DNA from: Thiotrichales bacterium 19S9-11
GTDB lineage: Bacteria > Pseudomonadota > Gammaproteobacteria > Francisellales > Francisellaceae
Direction: 5' to 3'
Assembly (NCBI GenBank): GCA_021713395.1
Contig: JAKJJT010000004.1
Span: forward strand, 1-64,000
Length of the DNA stretch: 64,000 nucleotides
Made by a program: the position numbers and the translations under genes. Each line of letters opens with the position of its first letter. Position 1 is the first letter of the stretch. The notes under the pieces are model-generated. The model worked only from the letters and a program-made list of their open reading frames with translations. It had not been told where the DNA came from and did not search any database. Positions 1-8,195 of this stretch are shown here, piece by piece.

Positions 1-178
1 TAACATAGTTTTCTTCAGCATAGTATGTTCCCGCATATGCTAAATTACCCGTAACATAGCCAACAGAATTATGTAAAAAACTAATTAAGGTTGCTGCATT
101 TATAAAACCACCATTCAGTGGCAATAAGATCACAGAAATATAAATCCAAAAAGATGATTGAGGAATAGTATTCTTCAT
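1..178 (-). CDS. DUF1275 (YoaK-type) membrane protein, 3' part outside window
   Basis: Reading leftward from an ATG at 178 gives an open frame of 59 residues that runs off the window edge without a stop. It contains the segment GGFINAATLISFLHNSVGYV followed by TGNLA, which matches the first transmembrane hairpin and the conserved VTGN motif of the DUF1275/YoaK family of six-helix inner-membrane proteins. The family's function is not established. Only the N-terminal quarter is visible, so intactness cannot be judged. Confidence 0.6.
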   Translation of the reverse strand, partial: MKNTIPQSSFWIYISVILLPLNGGFINAATLISFLHNSVGYVTGNLAYAGTYYAEENYV

Positions 179-259
179 GCTTTGTGCCTAGTGAGATAAT
201 TTTTGTTTAAATTTTAAGTGCATAATCTCTCAAGCTGCCTTGTTCTGCAATAGAACCGA

Positions 260-2332
260 TTAATGTAACTTATTTAAAATTATTTCCTGTAATTTTTGTT
301 TAGATTCTTCAATTTCTTGCCATAGATTTTGAATAGGGGCGCCCGATTTAATCATAGCTAACAATTTTGAATAGTTATTATGCCATTCAATATGCATTTG
401 CTTAATATCTTCATCCCCTCCTATATGTGGAATCAATTGATGCATTGGGCACTTTTGTGCATCTTGTAATAGATTAATATCAATTAAATCAGGTATTGCA
501 TAAAACGAATTGCTCAAGATAAAAAGCCGCTCGATATGACGAGAGTACCAGCCATATAACGTAGCTGGGCTGCAAGAAATAGGCTTACATTCTATATCTA
601 GTTGCAGCCAATTTTCTAATGCATCTATTCTTAAAGGCTTTGAAAATGCATATCCTTGCAAAAGGGGTCTTTTTCCACTCAAGCTAGAAAATATATCTAC
701 AATATTCGCAGTTTCAACTCCTTCAATGACACATTCCAGCCCTCGTTGTAAAGCTAAAAAACGTAAAGAAAAAATAAGATCTAATGTGTTAAATTTGCTC
801 TTTAATGGATATACAAAGCTTTTATCTATCTTTATTCCAGACACTGGCAGTTTAATTAAGCGTAATAAAGATGATTCACCTGAGCCAACATCATCCAAAA
901 AAATAGAATATCCTGCTTCTCGAAGAGAAAATAGCTGTGACATTATTTCTGATCTTTCGTGTAAAGCTGATTCAAGAATTTCAATGACTACTGTTTTTGG
1001 TGTTGCATTACAAGACTCGAGACAAGTGAATATATTCCTAAGCCACTCTTTATCTAGCAAGGCCTCAGGAGGTAAATTAATACTACATACTGGTGAGCCT
1101 GAAATTTTCATAAGATCATTTCTAGCTGAATTTAAACCTATTTCAAATAAGTCTCGTAACTGATTTATACCCAATGCTGGTAGAAATTTATCTGGGGTAA
1201 TAATCTTATCATCATCTTTTAGCCTGGCTAAGGCTTCAACCTTGACGGTTTTACCACTAGCTGGGTCTATAATTGGTTGGTAATGCATTTCTATTTTATT
1301 TCTTGCTAACAATTGCCGATAATATACTCCGTCTGAGAGCCTTGCTTGTCGTTTTGCATGCGTGCGCTCTAAAAAATCAAATCGATTTCCTATCAAATCT
1401 GCCAATTGATACCAATACTGATTTGTATCATTATCAATAAAATAACCAGGGTATTTACTACAAACTAATAAATATGCAATTTGTGCAAATTGAAAGTCTC
1501 GTATCAGAAAAAAACCAAAAGAGCGAATCTTATATTTTTTACATTCATTTTTTAGACTATCAGGTATAGCCAAATTATCATACAAGCTGTTTCTTATATA
1601 TGATTTTTCCTCAAACCATGTCATCTCTATAGCTTTAATTTTTACGGTTTGATAGTTTTCTCTATTATTTACATCACAATTTTCAGCAAATGGTACGTTT
1701 CCTTTTGCGAGTAAATGACGATAATTACCATTTTTCACTGTACCAATGGCAAATCCAGTTGTTGCTTTACTAAATGATTGTTGCAGTATTTCAAGTGAAT
1801 TTTGGATATAAGAAAGCGAAGTATTAGTTTCTAGGTTTATTAAATTATTATAGACATTTAACTGTGCTTTCTTAATTAATGCATATGCTTCAATCTGATT
1901 AGCCACATCAAAATGCAAACGATTTAAGATTATTTTTTTAAGCTCTTTTTCTTTAATAAACCCTGTTAGGTTATCAACAATATCTGCATAAATTAAAAAA
2001 GAATCAAATAGCATTTGACTTGGAACACCAACAAAACAATGATGATAGCCAATCTCAAGTGCTTTTTTTTGATGTGTCGCAATGTCCATTTTAGGGGAGA
2101 GTATAATGTTTAGATATTTTGCCTGAGCATTTTTTAGATGTCTAAACTCTTTTGGTGATAATATATCATTAAAGATTTTATGAGCAATGGGTGTTTTTTG
2201 GATTACAGCATAAAACTTCTGAGTAAAATGGTTTATTATTGTTTCTATGTCATTAGCAGATAACACTTCATCTGCTTCTGAATTATAAGAAAATTGGATT
2301 AAAGACAGTGCATGAGAAGTTTTACTATTCAT
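260..2332 (-). CDS. Globin-coupled EAL cyclic-di-GMP phosphodiesterase with C-terminal CZB-like zinc domain
   Basis: This 690-residue cytoplasmic protein should hydrolyse cyclic di-GMP under control of a haem signal. Residues about 20-165 resemble a globin-coupled sensor: the motif GxxHxxxGVP places the likely proximal haem ligand at His98. A GAF-like region (about 170-325) follows by inference. The EAL domain spans about 340-580 and retains ExLxR (E366, L368, R370), N419, E451, D480-D481, K501, E537/E540 and Q559, so it looks catalytically competent. No GGDEF domain is present. The C-terminal 100 residues carry H599, C628 and the HxxxH pair H647/H651, the ligand pattern of a CZB zinc-binding domain. 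It stands alone, next to an insertion sequence. Confidence 0.85.
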   Translation of the reverse strand: MNSKTSHALSLIQFSYNSEADEVLSANDIETIINHFTQKFYAVIQKTPIAHKIFNDILSPKEFRHLKNAQAKYLNIILSPKMDIATHQKKALEIGYHHCFVGVPSQMLFDSFLIYADIVDNLTGFIKEKELKKIILNRLHFDVANQIEAYALIKKAQLNVYNNLINLETNTSLSYIQNSLEILQQSFSKATTGFAIGTVKNGNYRHLLAKGNVPFAENCDVNNRENYQTVKIKAIEMTWFEEKSYIRNSLYDNLAIPDSLKNECKKYKIRSFGFFLIRDFQFAQIAYLLVCSKYPGYFIDNDTNQYWYQLADLIGNRFDFLERTHAKRQARLSDGVYYRQLLARNKIEMHYQPIIDPASGKTVKVEALARLKDDDKIITPDKFLPALGINQLRDLFEIGLNSARNDLMKISGSPVCSINLPPEALLDKEWLRNIFTCLESCNATPKTVVIEILESALHERSEIMSQLFSLREAGYSIFLDDVGSGESSLLRLIKLPVSGIKIDKSFVYPLKSKFNTLDLIFSLRFLALQRGLECVIEGVETANIVDIFSSLSGKRPLLQGYAFSKPLRIDALENWLQLDIECKPISCSPATLYGWYSRHIERLFILSNSFYAIPDLIDINLLQDAQKCPMHQLIPHIGGDEDIKQMHIEWHNNYSKLLAMIKSGAPIQNLWQEIEESKQKLQEIILNKLH

Positions 2333-2681
2333 AGTCTATCTCTTTATTAAGTATTTAAGTAGTTTTTTTTTCATATGAGCTCTGAATTCCAAGTAAACTA
2401 GCCAACACCCATTATAAAGTTAATGAGTTTTATAAGCCGATAGTCAATTACAGGTTTAAATCTTCAGTAATATGATTACTTAAGTGTCTTAAATGACTAT
2501 ATGATATTATAACTAAGTGTCGGTCACAAATTCTTCACTACCATAGCAAAAAAGCGTTAACACTCTAAACCATAAGTTTTCGCTATGTTTATTACATATA
2601 TTAATTTAATATCATATATTTCCTCTAAATGATATAATTATTCTTAAGACAATATATGAATGTTTAAATATTAAAGATATT
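2333..2681. other. Non-coding gap between the EAL gene and the IS6 element
   Basis: This 349-base stretch is very AT-rich and holds no convincing reading frame, tRNA or strong hairpin. It must contain the leftward promoter of the EAL gene, but no clear -35/-10 pair stands out among many AT-rich candidates. Confidence 0.4.
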
Positions 2682-3512
2682 GGCTCCGTTGCAACTTTGA
2701 CAAATTCACTCACTTGAGATTATTCTAACAGTTTTTCACAGCAGGGCTTACTCCATGAATCCATTTAAATATCGTCAATTTGAAAGCATCTTTATCCTTC
2801 AATGTGTTCGTTGGTATTTAAAATATGGTTTAAGTTATCGTGATTTATCTGAAATGATGAAAGAGCGTGGCATTGAAGTATGCCATACAACCATTTATCG
2901 ATGGGTTATACATTATTCTCATGAGCTAAAGAAACGCAGCAACTGGTATCGTATGGGTAGAATTGGTTCATGGTGCGCTGATGAGACCTATATTAAAGTT
3001 AAAGGCAAATGGAAATACTTATACCGTGAAGTTACAAGAGATGGTAAAACCATCGACTTTTATTTGTCACATACCAGAAATACCCAAGCTGCTAAACGCT
3101 TCCTATCTAAAGCGTTAAAAAATAATAAAGGCTGGATTCCATCAAAGATCAATACAGATTTAAATCCAGCCTATAACCATGCGATTGCCCAGTTAAAACA
3201 AGAAAACCCAAGCTACGCTGACATTGACCATCGTAAGAATAAATATCTCAATAACATTGTTGAACAAGATCATGGCAAGCTGAAACGATTAATTAAACCA
3301 ATGCTTGGCTTTCAATCGATGAAAACAGCCAATGCTACAATTACTGGATATGAAGTTATGCGCATGTTTAAGAAAGGACAGTTTGATTTTTGGTTAAGAA
3401 ATAAGCGACAAACTGAAGTACAGTTTATTAATGAATTATTTGGTATTTATGCAGCATAATTGTATCTGAATGAAGGCATTTTATAACTTTCAGAATTAGT
3501 TGCAACAGAGCC
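2682..3512 (+). mobile_element. IS6-family (IS26-like) insertion sequence, complete
   Basis: The 831-base element is bounded by terminal inverted repeats GGCTCCGTTGCAAC at the left and the complement of GGCTCTGTTGCAAC at the right (13 of 14 bases match). It carries a single transposase gene, the IS6 layout. The 8 bases outside each end (AAGATATT and GGTCATTC) are not duplicates, so no target-site duplication is visible. For a replicative, cointegrate-forming IS this suggests recombination or a deletion after insertion. Confidence 0.85.
2755..3459 (+). CDS. IS6-family DDE transposase
   Basis: The 234-residue transposase has the usual IS6/IS26 length and organisation. An N-terminal helix-turn-helix (about residues 25-55, with YRDLSEMM and TIYRW) precedes a DDE catalytic core with D76, D135 and E170; the 34-residue D-to-E spacing is typical of the family. 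The frame is intact, so it may be active. It fills nearly all of the IS between the terminal repeats and is transcribed away from the EAL gene. Confidence 0.93.
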   Translation: MNPFKYRQFESIFILQCVRWYLKYGLSYRDLSEMMKERGIEVCHTTIYRWVIHYSHELKKRSNWYRMGRIGSWCADETYIKVKGKWKYLYREVTRDGKTIDFYLSHTRNTQAAKRFLSKALKNNKGWIPSKINTDLNPAYNHAIAQLKQENPSYADIDHRKNKYLNNIVEQDHGKLKRLIKPMLGFQSMKTANATITGYEVMRMFKKGQFDFWLRNKRQTEVQFINELFGIYAA

Positions 3513-3612
3513 GGTCATTCAGTCAATTATCTTTAAGACTTTAAGGAAAGAAGTTTAACCAACATAAGATACCACAATGATTAAAAAAAATAGCCAAGAT
3601 ATTAATAAACTT

Positions 3613-4107
3613 TTAGGGTCTAAATTTTATAATCATCGTTACAACAAAACTAAAAATTCCAAATAATATTGTAAGGACTAAAAACTTTGATAGTAAACTG
3701 ATCTCTGAGTCATTAGCAATTTGTTGTATTTCTTTGTAACTATATGTTGTTAAGTTTGGAGTATTAACTTCAGAAATTAACTGTTGTTTTTTTTCGTCAG
3801 TCATGAAAAAAGTTTGATCAATTTTATTAACTAGTGTTTCTTTCATATCTTGGCTGGCTTGAGTATGTTCATCTTTATAATTATTCAATTGCTGAAGATA
3901 AAATTCATACTCTTTTTTTGTCATCGGAGATTTAATTTCTTTGAATTTATCTGATGAATTCAATTGAGCAATATCTGATCTTAACTCATTAACCTTTTGT
4001 ACACTAATAAGTTGATTGGAATTAATATAGATAACGGCAATGGAAATTAACGTAACTAACAATCCAATTATTGTTATTGATATAGTTGTTATAATAATTC
4101 TGTTCAT
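3613..4107 (-). CDS. Two-transmembrane protein of unknown function
   Basis: I do not recognise a family. The 164-residue protein has a hydrophobic helix at about residues 4-29, a charged, probably helical central segment of about 105 residues rich in Lys, Glu, Asp and Gln, and a second hydrophobic helix at about 139-161 ending in KFRP. This predicts a hairpin with a soluble domain on one side of the membrane. It sits among mobile and defence-like genes, between the IS6 element and a serine recombinase. That context is compatible with a membrane effector or immunity protein, but nothing in the sequence proves it. Confidence 0.55.
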   Translation of the reverse strand: MNRIIITTISITIIGLLVTLISIAVIYINSNQLISVQKVNELRSDIAQLNSSDKFKEIKSPMTKKEYEFYLQQLNNYKDEHTQASQDMKETLVNKIDQTFFMTDEKKQQLISEVNTPNLTTYSYKEIQQIANDSEISLLSKFLVLTILFGIFSFVVTMIIKFRP

Positions 4108-4160
4108 GAAAAATCCTTAAATATCAGTGTATTCCTATTTAAACAGGTTACTATGTAAAC

Positions 4161-4259
4161 CTATTCTAATTCGCTGTAATATTTTTTTTGAAGGCCTCTT
4201 TTTTTAAAAAGATCTACTTGTTCTTCAAAACTTGTCCATGGCTTTTTCTGTATATTCAT
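4161..4259 (-). pseudogene. Abi_2 (AbiD/AbiF-like) N-terminal remnant
   Basis: Ten bases after the recombinase stop, an ATG preceded by a purine-rich AGAGAA opens a 32-codon frame beginning MNIQKKPWTSFEEQVDLFKK, then RGL. The pattern KPWxSFEEQVDLxKxRGL is how Abi_2-family abortive-infection proteins (usually about 300 residues) begin. The frame ends at a TAG after RGLQKKYYSELE, and no continuation is seen in other frames before the next gene. I read it as a truncated abortive-infection gene. A short real peptide is possible but less likely. Confidence 0.4.
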
Positions 4260-4269
4260 TTCTCTATAC

Positions 4270-4875
4270 TTATTTATTTATATTTTTCTTATTTTCTACC
4301 CACTCAATATAACGATAAACAGTATTTCTTGACCCTATGCTTAATGCTTCACATATTTCAGAGATTGTCATATCTTTTTGCTGATAGAGTTTATATGCAA
4401 GTTTTGCTTTGCGTTCGGCATCTTCTGATAAGCCTTTTTTTCTTCCACCGAGTCGACCTCTAGCTCGGGCAGCATTAAGCCCAACTCTAGTTCTCTCTTT
4501 AATAAGATTACGTTCAAAATCAGCCATTGCGCCGAATATATGAAACACAAGCTTACCACTAGCATTAGATGTATTTATAGAGTCAGTTATAGAAATTAAA
4601 TTAACACCCATATCTTGAAACTGTTCAACAATTTCAATTAAATGCTTTAACGATCTTCCTAGTCTGTCTAATCGATAAATTAATACTGTATCACCTTCAC
4701 GAAGCTGAGCAATTAATTCTTTTAGTGCGGGGCGATCAGCTTTAACTCCGCTTGCTTTTTCTTGAAATAACTGATCATAGCCATATTTTTTTAACTCTTC
4801 AATTTGGCTATCAATATTTTGATCTTGAGTGGAAACACGAGCATAGGCAAATATCATGTAATCATCCTTAATCAA
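4270..4875 (-). CDS. Serine recombinase (resolvase/invertase family)
   Basis: This small serine recombinase has the N-terminal catalytic core with the motif YARVST, whose serine (residue 15 from the first Met, 9 from Met7) is the nucleophile. The conserved YRLDRLGRSL and ERTRVGLNAARARGRLGGR segments follow, then a C-terminal helix-turn-helix (about residues 150-195). It aligns in length with Tn3-type resolvases and DNA invertases. Met7 is an equally plausible start. No Tn3 transposase is nearby, so it may be a stray resolvase, an invertase, or the recombinase of a small mobile unit. A candidate binding site lies just upstream. Confidence 0.88.
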   Translation of the reverse strand: MIKDDYMIFAYARVSTQDQNIDSQIEELKKYGYDQLFQEKASGVKADRPALKELIAQLREGDTVLIYRLDRLGRSLKHLIEIVEQFQDMGVNLISITDSINTSNASGKLVFHIFGAMADFERNLIKERTRVGLNAARARGRLGGRKKGLSEDAERKAKLAYKLYQQKDMTISEICEALSIGSRNTVYRYIEWVENKKNINK

Positions 4876-4920
4876 GTAAGCTGTTTTATCAACTCATTAA
4901 ATTAGCATTATATTGAACTA

Positions 4921-4952
4921 TAATTTGTGATACCAGTTAATTATACAAATTA
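4921..4952. promoter_or_regulatory. Inverted repeat upstream of the serine recombinase: candidate res subsite or operator
   Basis: TAATTTGT (4921-4928) and its exact complement ACAAATTA (4945-4952) flank a 16-base spacer, giving a 32-base dyad 45 bases upstream of the recombinase start. The length resembles a resolvase-binding subsite, and such sites commonly lie directly upstream of the recombinase gene, where they also serve autoregulation. The assignment is inferred from position and symmetry only. Confidence 0.35.
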
Positions 4953-5161
4953 ATAAATCTTGTCATTGCTTGTTAGTACCATATGGAATCAGCGATTAAC
5001 AACTATACTAGTAAATTTGCATTATGTTTGGCTTTTCTATATGAGTAGTGTTCATTTAAACGCTCGTTTTGGAGGACATGTACTAATCCTGTTTAATAAA
5101 TTAATTTTAAAAACACATTTTTAGAACTTAACTGTTAGAACCAGCAAAAACTTTAGGCTTA

Positions 5162-6034
5162 TTAGCCCATAATCTGATTTTTATATATAAACTTCTGTTT
5201 TTTGTCTGATAGGTATTCTATTACACCAGCTAATTCATTTTCATAATTAATAGTTGTAGTTACTCTCAATGGCTCAAATAATTCATATTCCACAGTATAT
5301 GAATTAATTTTTACTTCAAAGTCTTCAAAAGTAATAAATGCATCATTAAAACTTTGCTCTTTAATAAACTGCCCATAATCGTTTTTTTTATGCTCATCAT
5401 GTAATATAAGCTGTAAATCATATAACGAATATTTTTTACTGTTTTCTAAATCATTTATTTTTATTTCTTTATTTTCTCCACTTACCTGCATTACATCTCT
5501 AACTTTTGCATTAATGTTTATATGTTTACGATACCATGCAAAGTCACACTTCGGTGTGAAATTTATTATTCTAGCTGGTAAAAGCATAATTGAGTTTATT
5601 GTCATACTCCTAACTAGATTATTGCCTTTCAAGTCAACCCAATCAAATTCAGCTGCCTCTCTAACTCTTAATAAATTAATTTTACCTTTATGATGCTCTG
5701 CTTTCCTTATTGCACCCAATTGATAACCTACCCTGGTTGCAAAAATACCTGTCAAATCTTCCGACATATCTGATAATTTACCAATAAAAGCATCAATTTT
5801 CTCAACACTTATTTTCTTATTATAATCTTTACATTCTATGACATTTTTATAAATTATACCGCCTAGCTCAAACTCCCAATAAATATCAAACTCTCTGAAA
5901 TTTCCACACTTATCTTTAAGTCTTTTCCTTACCTCAACGTTTATATTTTTATTTGAATAATATTCATCTGACCTTAATAAAGCTTCTTGTAGTTTAGCCA
6001 CAAATAACTCATAATCTGTTCCATCGTTATGCAT
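5162..6034 (-). CDS. Mrr-like restriction endonuclease (PD-(D/E)XK fold)
   Basis: The 290-residue protein opens with GTDYELFVAKLQEAL, typical of the start of Mrr-type nuclease domains. The catalytic signature follows: D50 in REFDIYWEF, then E67 and K69 in IECKDYNKKIS. GIFATRVGYQLGA, with a conserved glutamine, closes the fold at about residue 110. The C-terminal 150 residues are not recognised and could be a target-recognition or effector domain. Stand-alone Mrr-like proteins often cut modified foreign DNA. No methylase is adjacent, which fits a type IV-like enzyme or another nuclease-based defence. It is transcribed divergently from the membrane protein at 6499. Confidence 0.65.
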   Translation of the reverse strand: MHNDGTDYELFVAKLQEALLRSDEYYSNKNINVEVRKRLKDKCGNFREFDIYWEFELGGIIYKNVIECKDYNKKISVEKIDAFIGKLSDMSEDLTGIFATRVGYQLGAIRKAEHHKGKINLLRVREAAEFDWVDLKGNNLVRSMTINSIMLLPARIINFTPKCDFAWYRKHININAKVRDVMQVSGENKEIKINDLENSKKYSLYDLQLILHDEHKKNDYGQFIKEQSFNDAFITFEDFEVKINSYTVEYELFEPLRVTTTINYENELAGVIEYLSDKKQKFIYKNQIMG

Positions 6035-6498
6035 ATAGTTATATTCTCTCTAATAATCCATATAGATAATTCTTAAGATACTATAAAATGCTCTTGAATC
6101 AATATAATAAAATAGCTTATATTTTGTGAAACTCCATTGACATAATTTATAGATTCCATCAATTTAACTTGTCAAAAGCAATATGGGATGAAGTAGCGCA
6201 GAGTCTTTGCGCCATAGTATTCATTACTATGGTATTATTTTAATCAGAAAAAATTAAGTTGACGGTGCGGTTATGACATAATGCAAACATGGGATTTCCA
6301 TCCCAGCATCCTCTCTCATTACAAGTCCATGTCTGCAAAAAAATATATTAATTGGATATTAATTTTAATTCAACAGTGTCATTCATATATTTATTTAACC
6401 CAAATTATTTCTGGTTATATCTCTCGAACTTAAGTAGTTCATTTAAATGGGCTATGATATAGTCAATTGATAACTTTACTTTCTCTTTGAGGCGTTAA
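6035..6498. other. Intergenic region between the divergent Mrr-like nuclease and membrane protein genes
   Basis: This 464-base gap has no convincing gene but is not featureless: its centre (6196-6337) has several stem-loops, listed separately. The outer parts are AT-rich and presumably hold two divergent promoters. ATG 6499 is preceded by TTTGAGGCGTTAA, in which GAGG is a plausible ribosome-binding site. A leftward frame of about 22 codons through 6257-6322 ends before any recognisable domain and was not called. Confidence 0.4.
6196..6337. other. Cluster of stem-loops, possible structured RNA or mobile-element remnant
   Basis: In 142 bases there are four dyads. GCGCA/TGCGC is at 6196-6212 and CCATAGT/ACTATGG at 6212-6232, the latter with a 7-base loop and followed by TATTATTTT like a weak terminator. 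TGGGAT/ATCCCA lies at 6290-6305 with a 4-base loop. An 11-base imperfect outer pair, TGCAAACATGG/CCATGTCTGCA, spans 6282-6337. G+C is locally higher than in the flanks. This could be a small RNA, an attC-like recombination site or the end of a lost element. The sequence does not decide. Confidence 0.35.
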
Positions 6499-7890
6499 AT
6501 GGAAACTATAGAAATTACTGATAATGTGGATGTGGATGTGCCATATGCTGCGAATATTAGTTTTACATATCAAGGCCAATCTATTGTTAATATAAAGAAA
6601 ATAATAGTTGGTAAACATATAAGCACTCCATCTAAACCTAGAATTAAATTTAGAATTAGCAAAAACTCAATACAAAATAGTAATAAATTTTCAATAATGT
6701 TTACGTTAAATATAGCGCGTTCAGAGTCTTCTAATCACTACCAAGAAGCTAATTTTTACGCTGATACATTAGACATAAATTTAGATCATAGTAATGATAT
6801 TGCTTTAATAGAGTTTAAATCTAAAAATATAAATAATAGACAAACCCATTTTTATACTACAAATGCCTGCTTATCAAATTTGAAACTAAATAATTTAAAA
6901 GAACTAGGTGTTTGTTTTGGTGAAGGTGAAAATATTGGCCATATTCATATAAAGAATTCTAAAATTTCACACATTAAATCTAATGAGATAGGTGGAAGTA
7001 AGTTTATTGAGTTAGAAGTTTCAGACGGCTCAGTTATTGATTATATACATGGTCATAAATTTAATAGTGTAATTTTGCGCTCAAGTGTAATTAAAGGGTT
7101 TGATTACAATTCGAAAAATAATAAATTCTATCAAGGATATTCTATAAATGTTAATAAATGCCAATTCGAAGAATTTAATTTACATATAACTTCTGATGAA
7201 TTGAAGTATAAAGATAAGCACCTATGTCAAAAAATTCTTCTTAATGATACAAAGCTTAAACATACTGATATATCAATAGAATTAGAAAAATTAGATCTCA
7301 ATTCATATATCCATATAACTGGAAAAACACAGATAGAAGGTAAATTATCCATCAGTTTAAATACCATCAAGTATATATCTGACATTATACTTCCTGGCTT
7401 AAGAAACACTTGGTCAAGATCATATGTATATAAAAATAATGATAAAAATGCATCATCTCACTACAGGAGGTTGTATGAGTATTTTTCTGAGATAAAACAT
7501 GCAAAGTATAGCGGAATATTTTATGCATTATATTTTGCAAATGCTCCAAAACTTTCTATTTCATGGTTATATTGGAAGTTATCTGATGCAGGTATTAGTT
7601 ATGTAAAGCCAATTATATGGTTAATAATTATAAATGTTATTTGTTTGCCATTCATATACGTTATTTGTAAATTTGGCTTACCAATTAAATATGATATTAG
7701 CATATTACATCATTTTCTTAGTGGAATTAAATACTCATTAATTCAGGCAATGAAGCCATTCTACTTATTAAATGACTTAAGTAAAATATCGCTATTACAA
7801 ATAATTGTAATATATATACAGCTTTTACTTAATATATTGTTCTTGTCTTTAATGTTAATTGCATTACGATGGAAGTTTAGAAGGCAATAA
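6499..7890 (+). CDS. Membrane protein with long beta-rich N-terminal domain and C-terminal channel-like helices
   Basis: Residues 1 to about 310 are Asn/Ser/Ile/Lys-rich with alternating hydrophobic positions (for example KLNNLKELGVCFGEG, HIKNSKISHIKS), suggesting a pentapeptide-like or other beta-solenoid fold. A helical linker follows (SHYRRLYEYFSEIKHAKYSG). Then come a transmembrane helix at about 370-391, a short amphipathic helix at about 404-421 and a second transmembrane helix at about 431-458, ending in the basic tail RWKFRRQ. This end resembles the two-helix-plus-pore-loop part found in pentapeptide-repeat membrane proteins. Substrate and role are unknown. Next to an Mrr-like nuclease, it is a candidate membrane-acting defence component. 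Confidence 0.5.
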   Translation: METIEITDNVDVDVPYAANISFTYQGQSIVNIKKIIVGKHISTPSKPRIKFRISKNSIQNSNKFSIMFTLNIARSESSNHYQEANFYADTLDINLDHSNDIALIEFKSKNINNRQTHFYTTNACLSNLKLNNLKELGVCFGEGENIGHIHIKNSKISHIKSNEIGGSKFIELEVSDGSVIDYIHGHKFNSVILRSSVIKGFDYNSKNNKFYQGYSINVNKCQFEEFNLHITSDELKYKDKHLCQKILLNDTKLKHTDISIELEKLDLNSYIHITGKTQIEGKLSISLNTIKYISDIILPGLRNTWSRSYVYKNNDKNASSHYRRLYEYFSEIKHAKYSGIFYALYFANAPKLSISWLYWKLSDAGISYVKPIIWLIIINVICLPFIYVICKFGLPIKYDISILHHFLSGIKYSLIQAMKPFYLLNDLSKISLLQIIVIYIQLLLNILFLSLMLIALRWKFRRQ

Positions 7891-8110
7891 TGTAATTTAT
7901 GCTTGAGTGTTTCCTTTTTCGATTATAATAACTCTCAATATACTCAAAGATTGATGATTTGGCTTCTTCTCTGGTTTTATAGTCCTCATCATGACAGAGT
8001 TCTACCTTTAAAGTATCAAAGAAGCTCTCACAAGCAGCATTGTCATAAAATCATCCTTTAGAGCTCATGCTTGATATCAGTCGATATTGCTGAAGCTGGC
8101 CTGCAAGAAG
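7885..8110 (-). pseudogene. IS3-family transposase (OrfB) C-terminal remnant
   Basis: Read leftward, the frame gives QLQQYRLISSMSSKG, then a TGA, then FYDNAACESFFDTLKVELCH and DYKTREEAKSSIFEYIESYY, ending NRKRKHSSIN. This is the catalytic C-terminus of IS3-family OrfB, with the final glutamate in the ESFFDTLK block. The expected GDCYDNA motif is broken by the in-frame stop, and the N-terminal two thirds are missing. Neither terminal inverted repeat was found, so this is a dead fragment left by deletion or rearrangement. Confidence 0.75.
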
Positions 8111-8195
8111 CTAAATTAGTTTTATTTATAGACCCAACATATTGTTTTATATATCATACTCAACATTACTAATTATAAATTAAGCAAAAACATAA

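Noticed and set aside
726-1163. 145-residue frame on the plus strand
   Set aside because: It lies wholly antisense to the well-supported EAL gene, is of unlikely composition and matches no family.
4188-4463. 91-residue hydrophobic frame on the plus strand
   Set aside because: It is antisense to the end of the serine recombinase and the Abi_2 stub; hydrophobicity comes from poly-A/T complement.
6257-6322. Leftward frame of about 22 codons ending HYVITAPST
   Set aside because: It has no start signal or recognisable family; could be a gene tail but is better explained as part of the stem-loop cluster.
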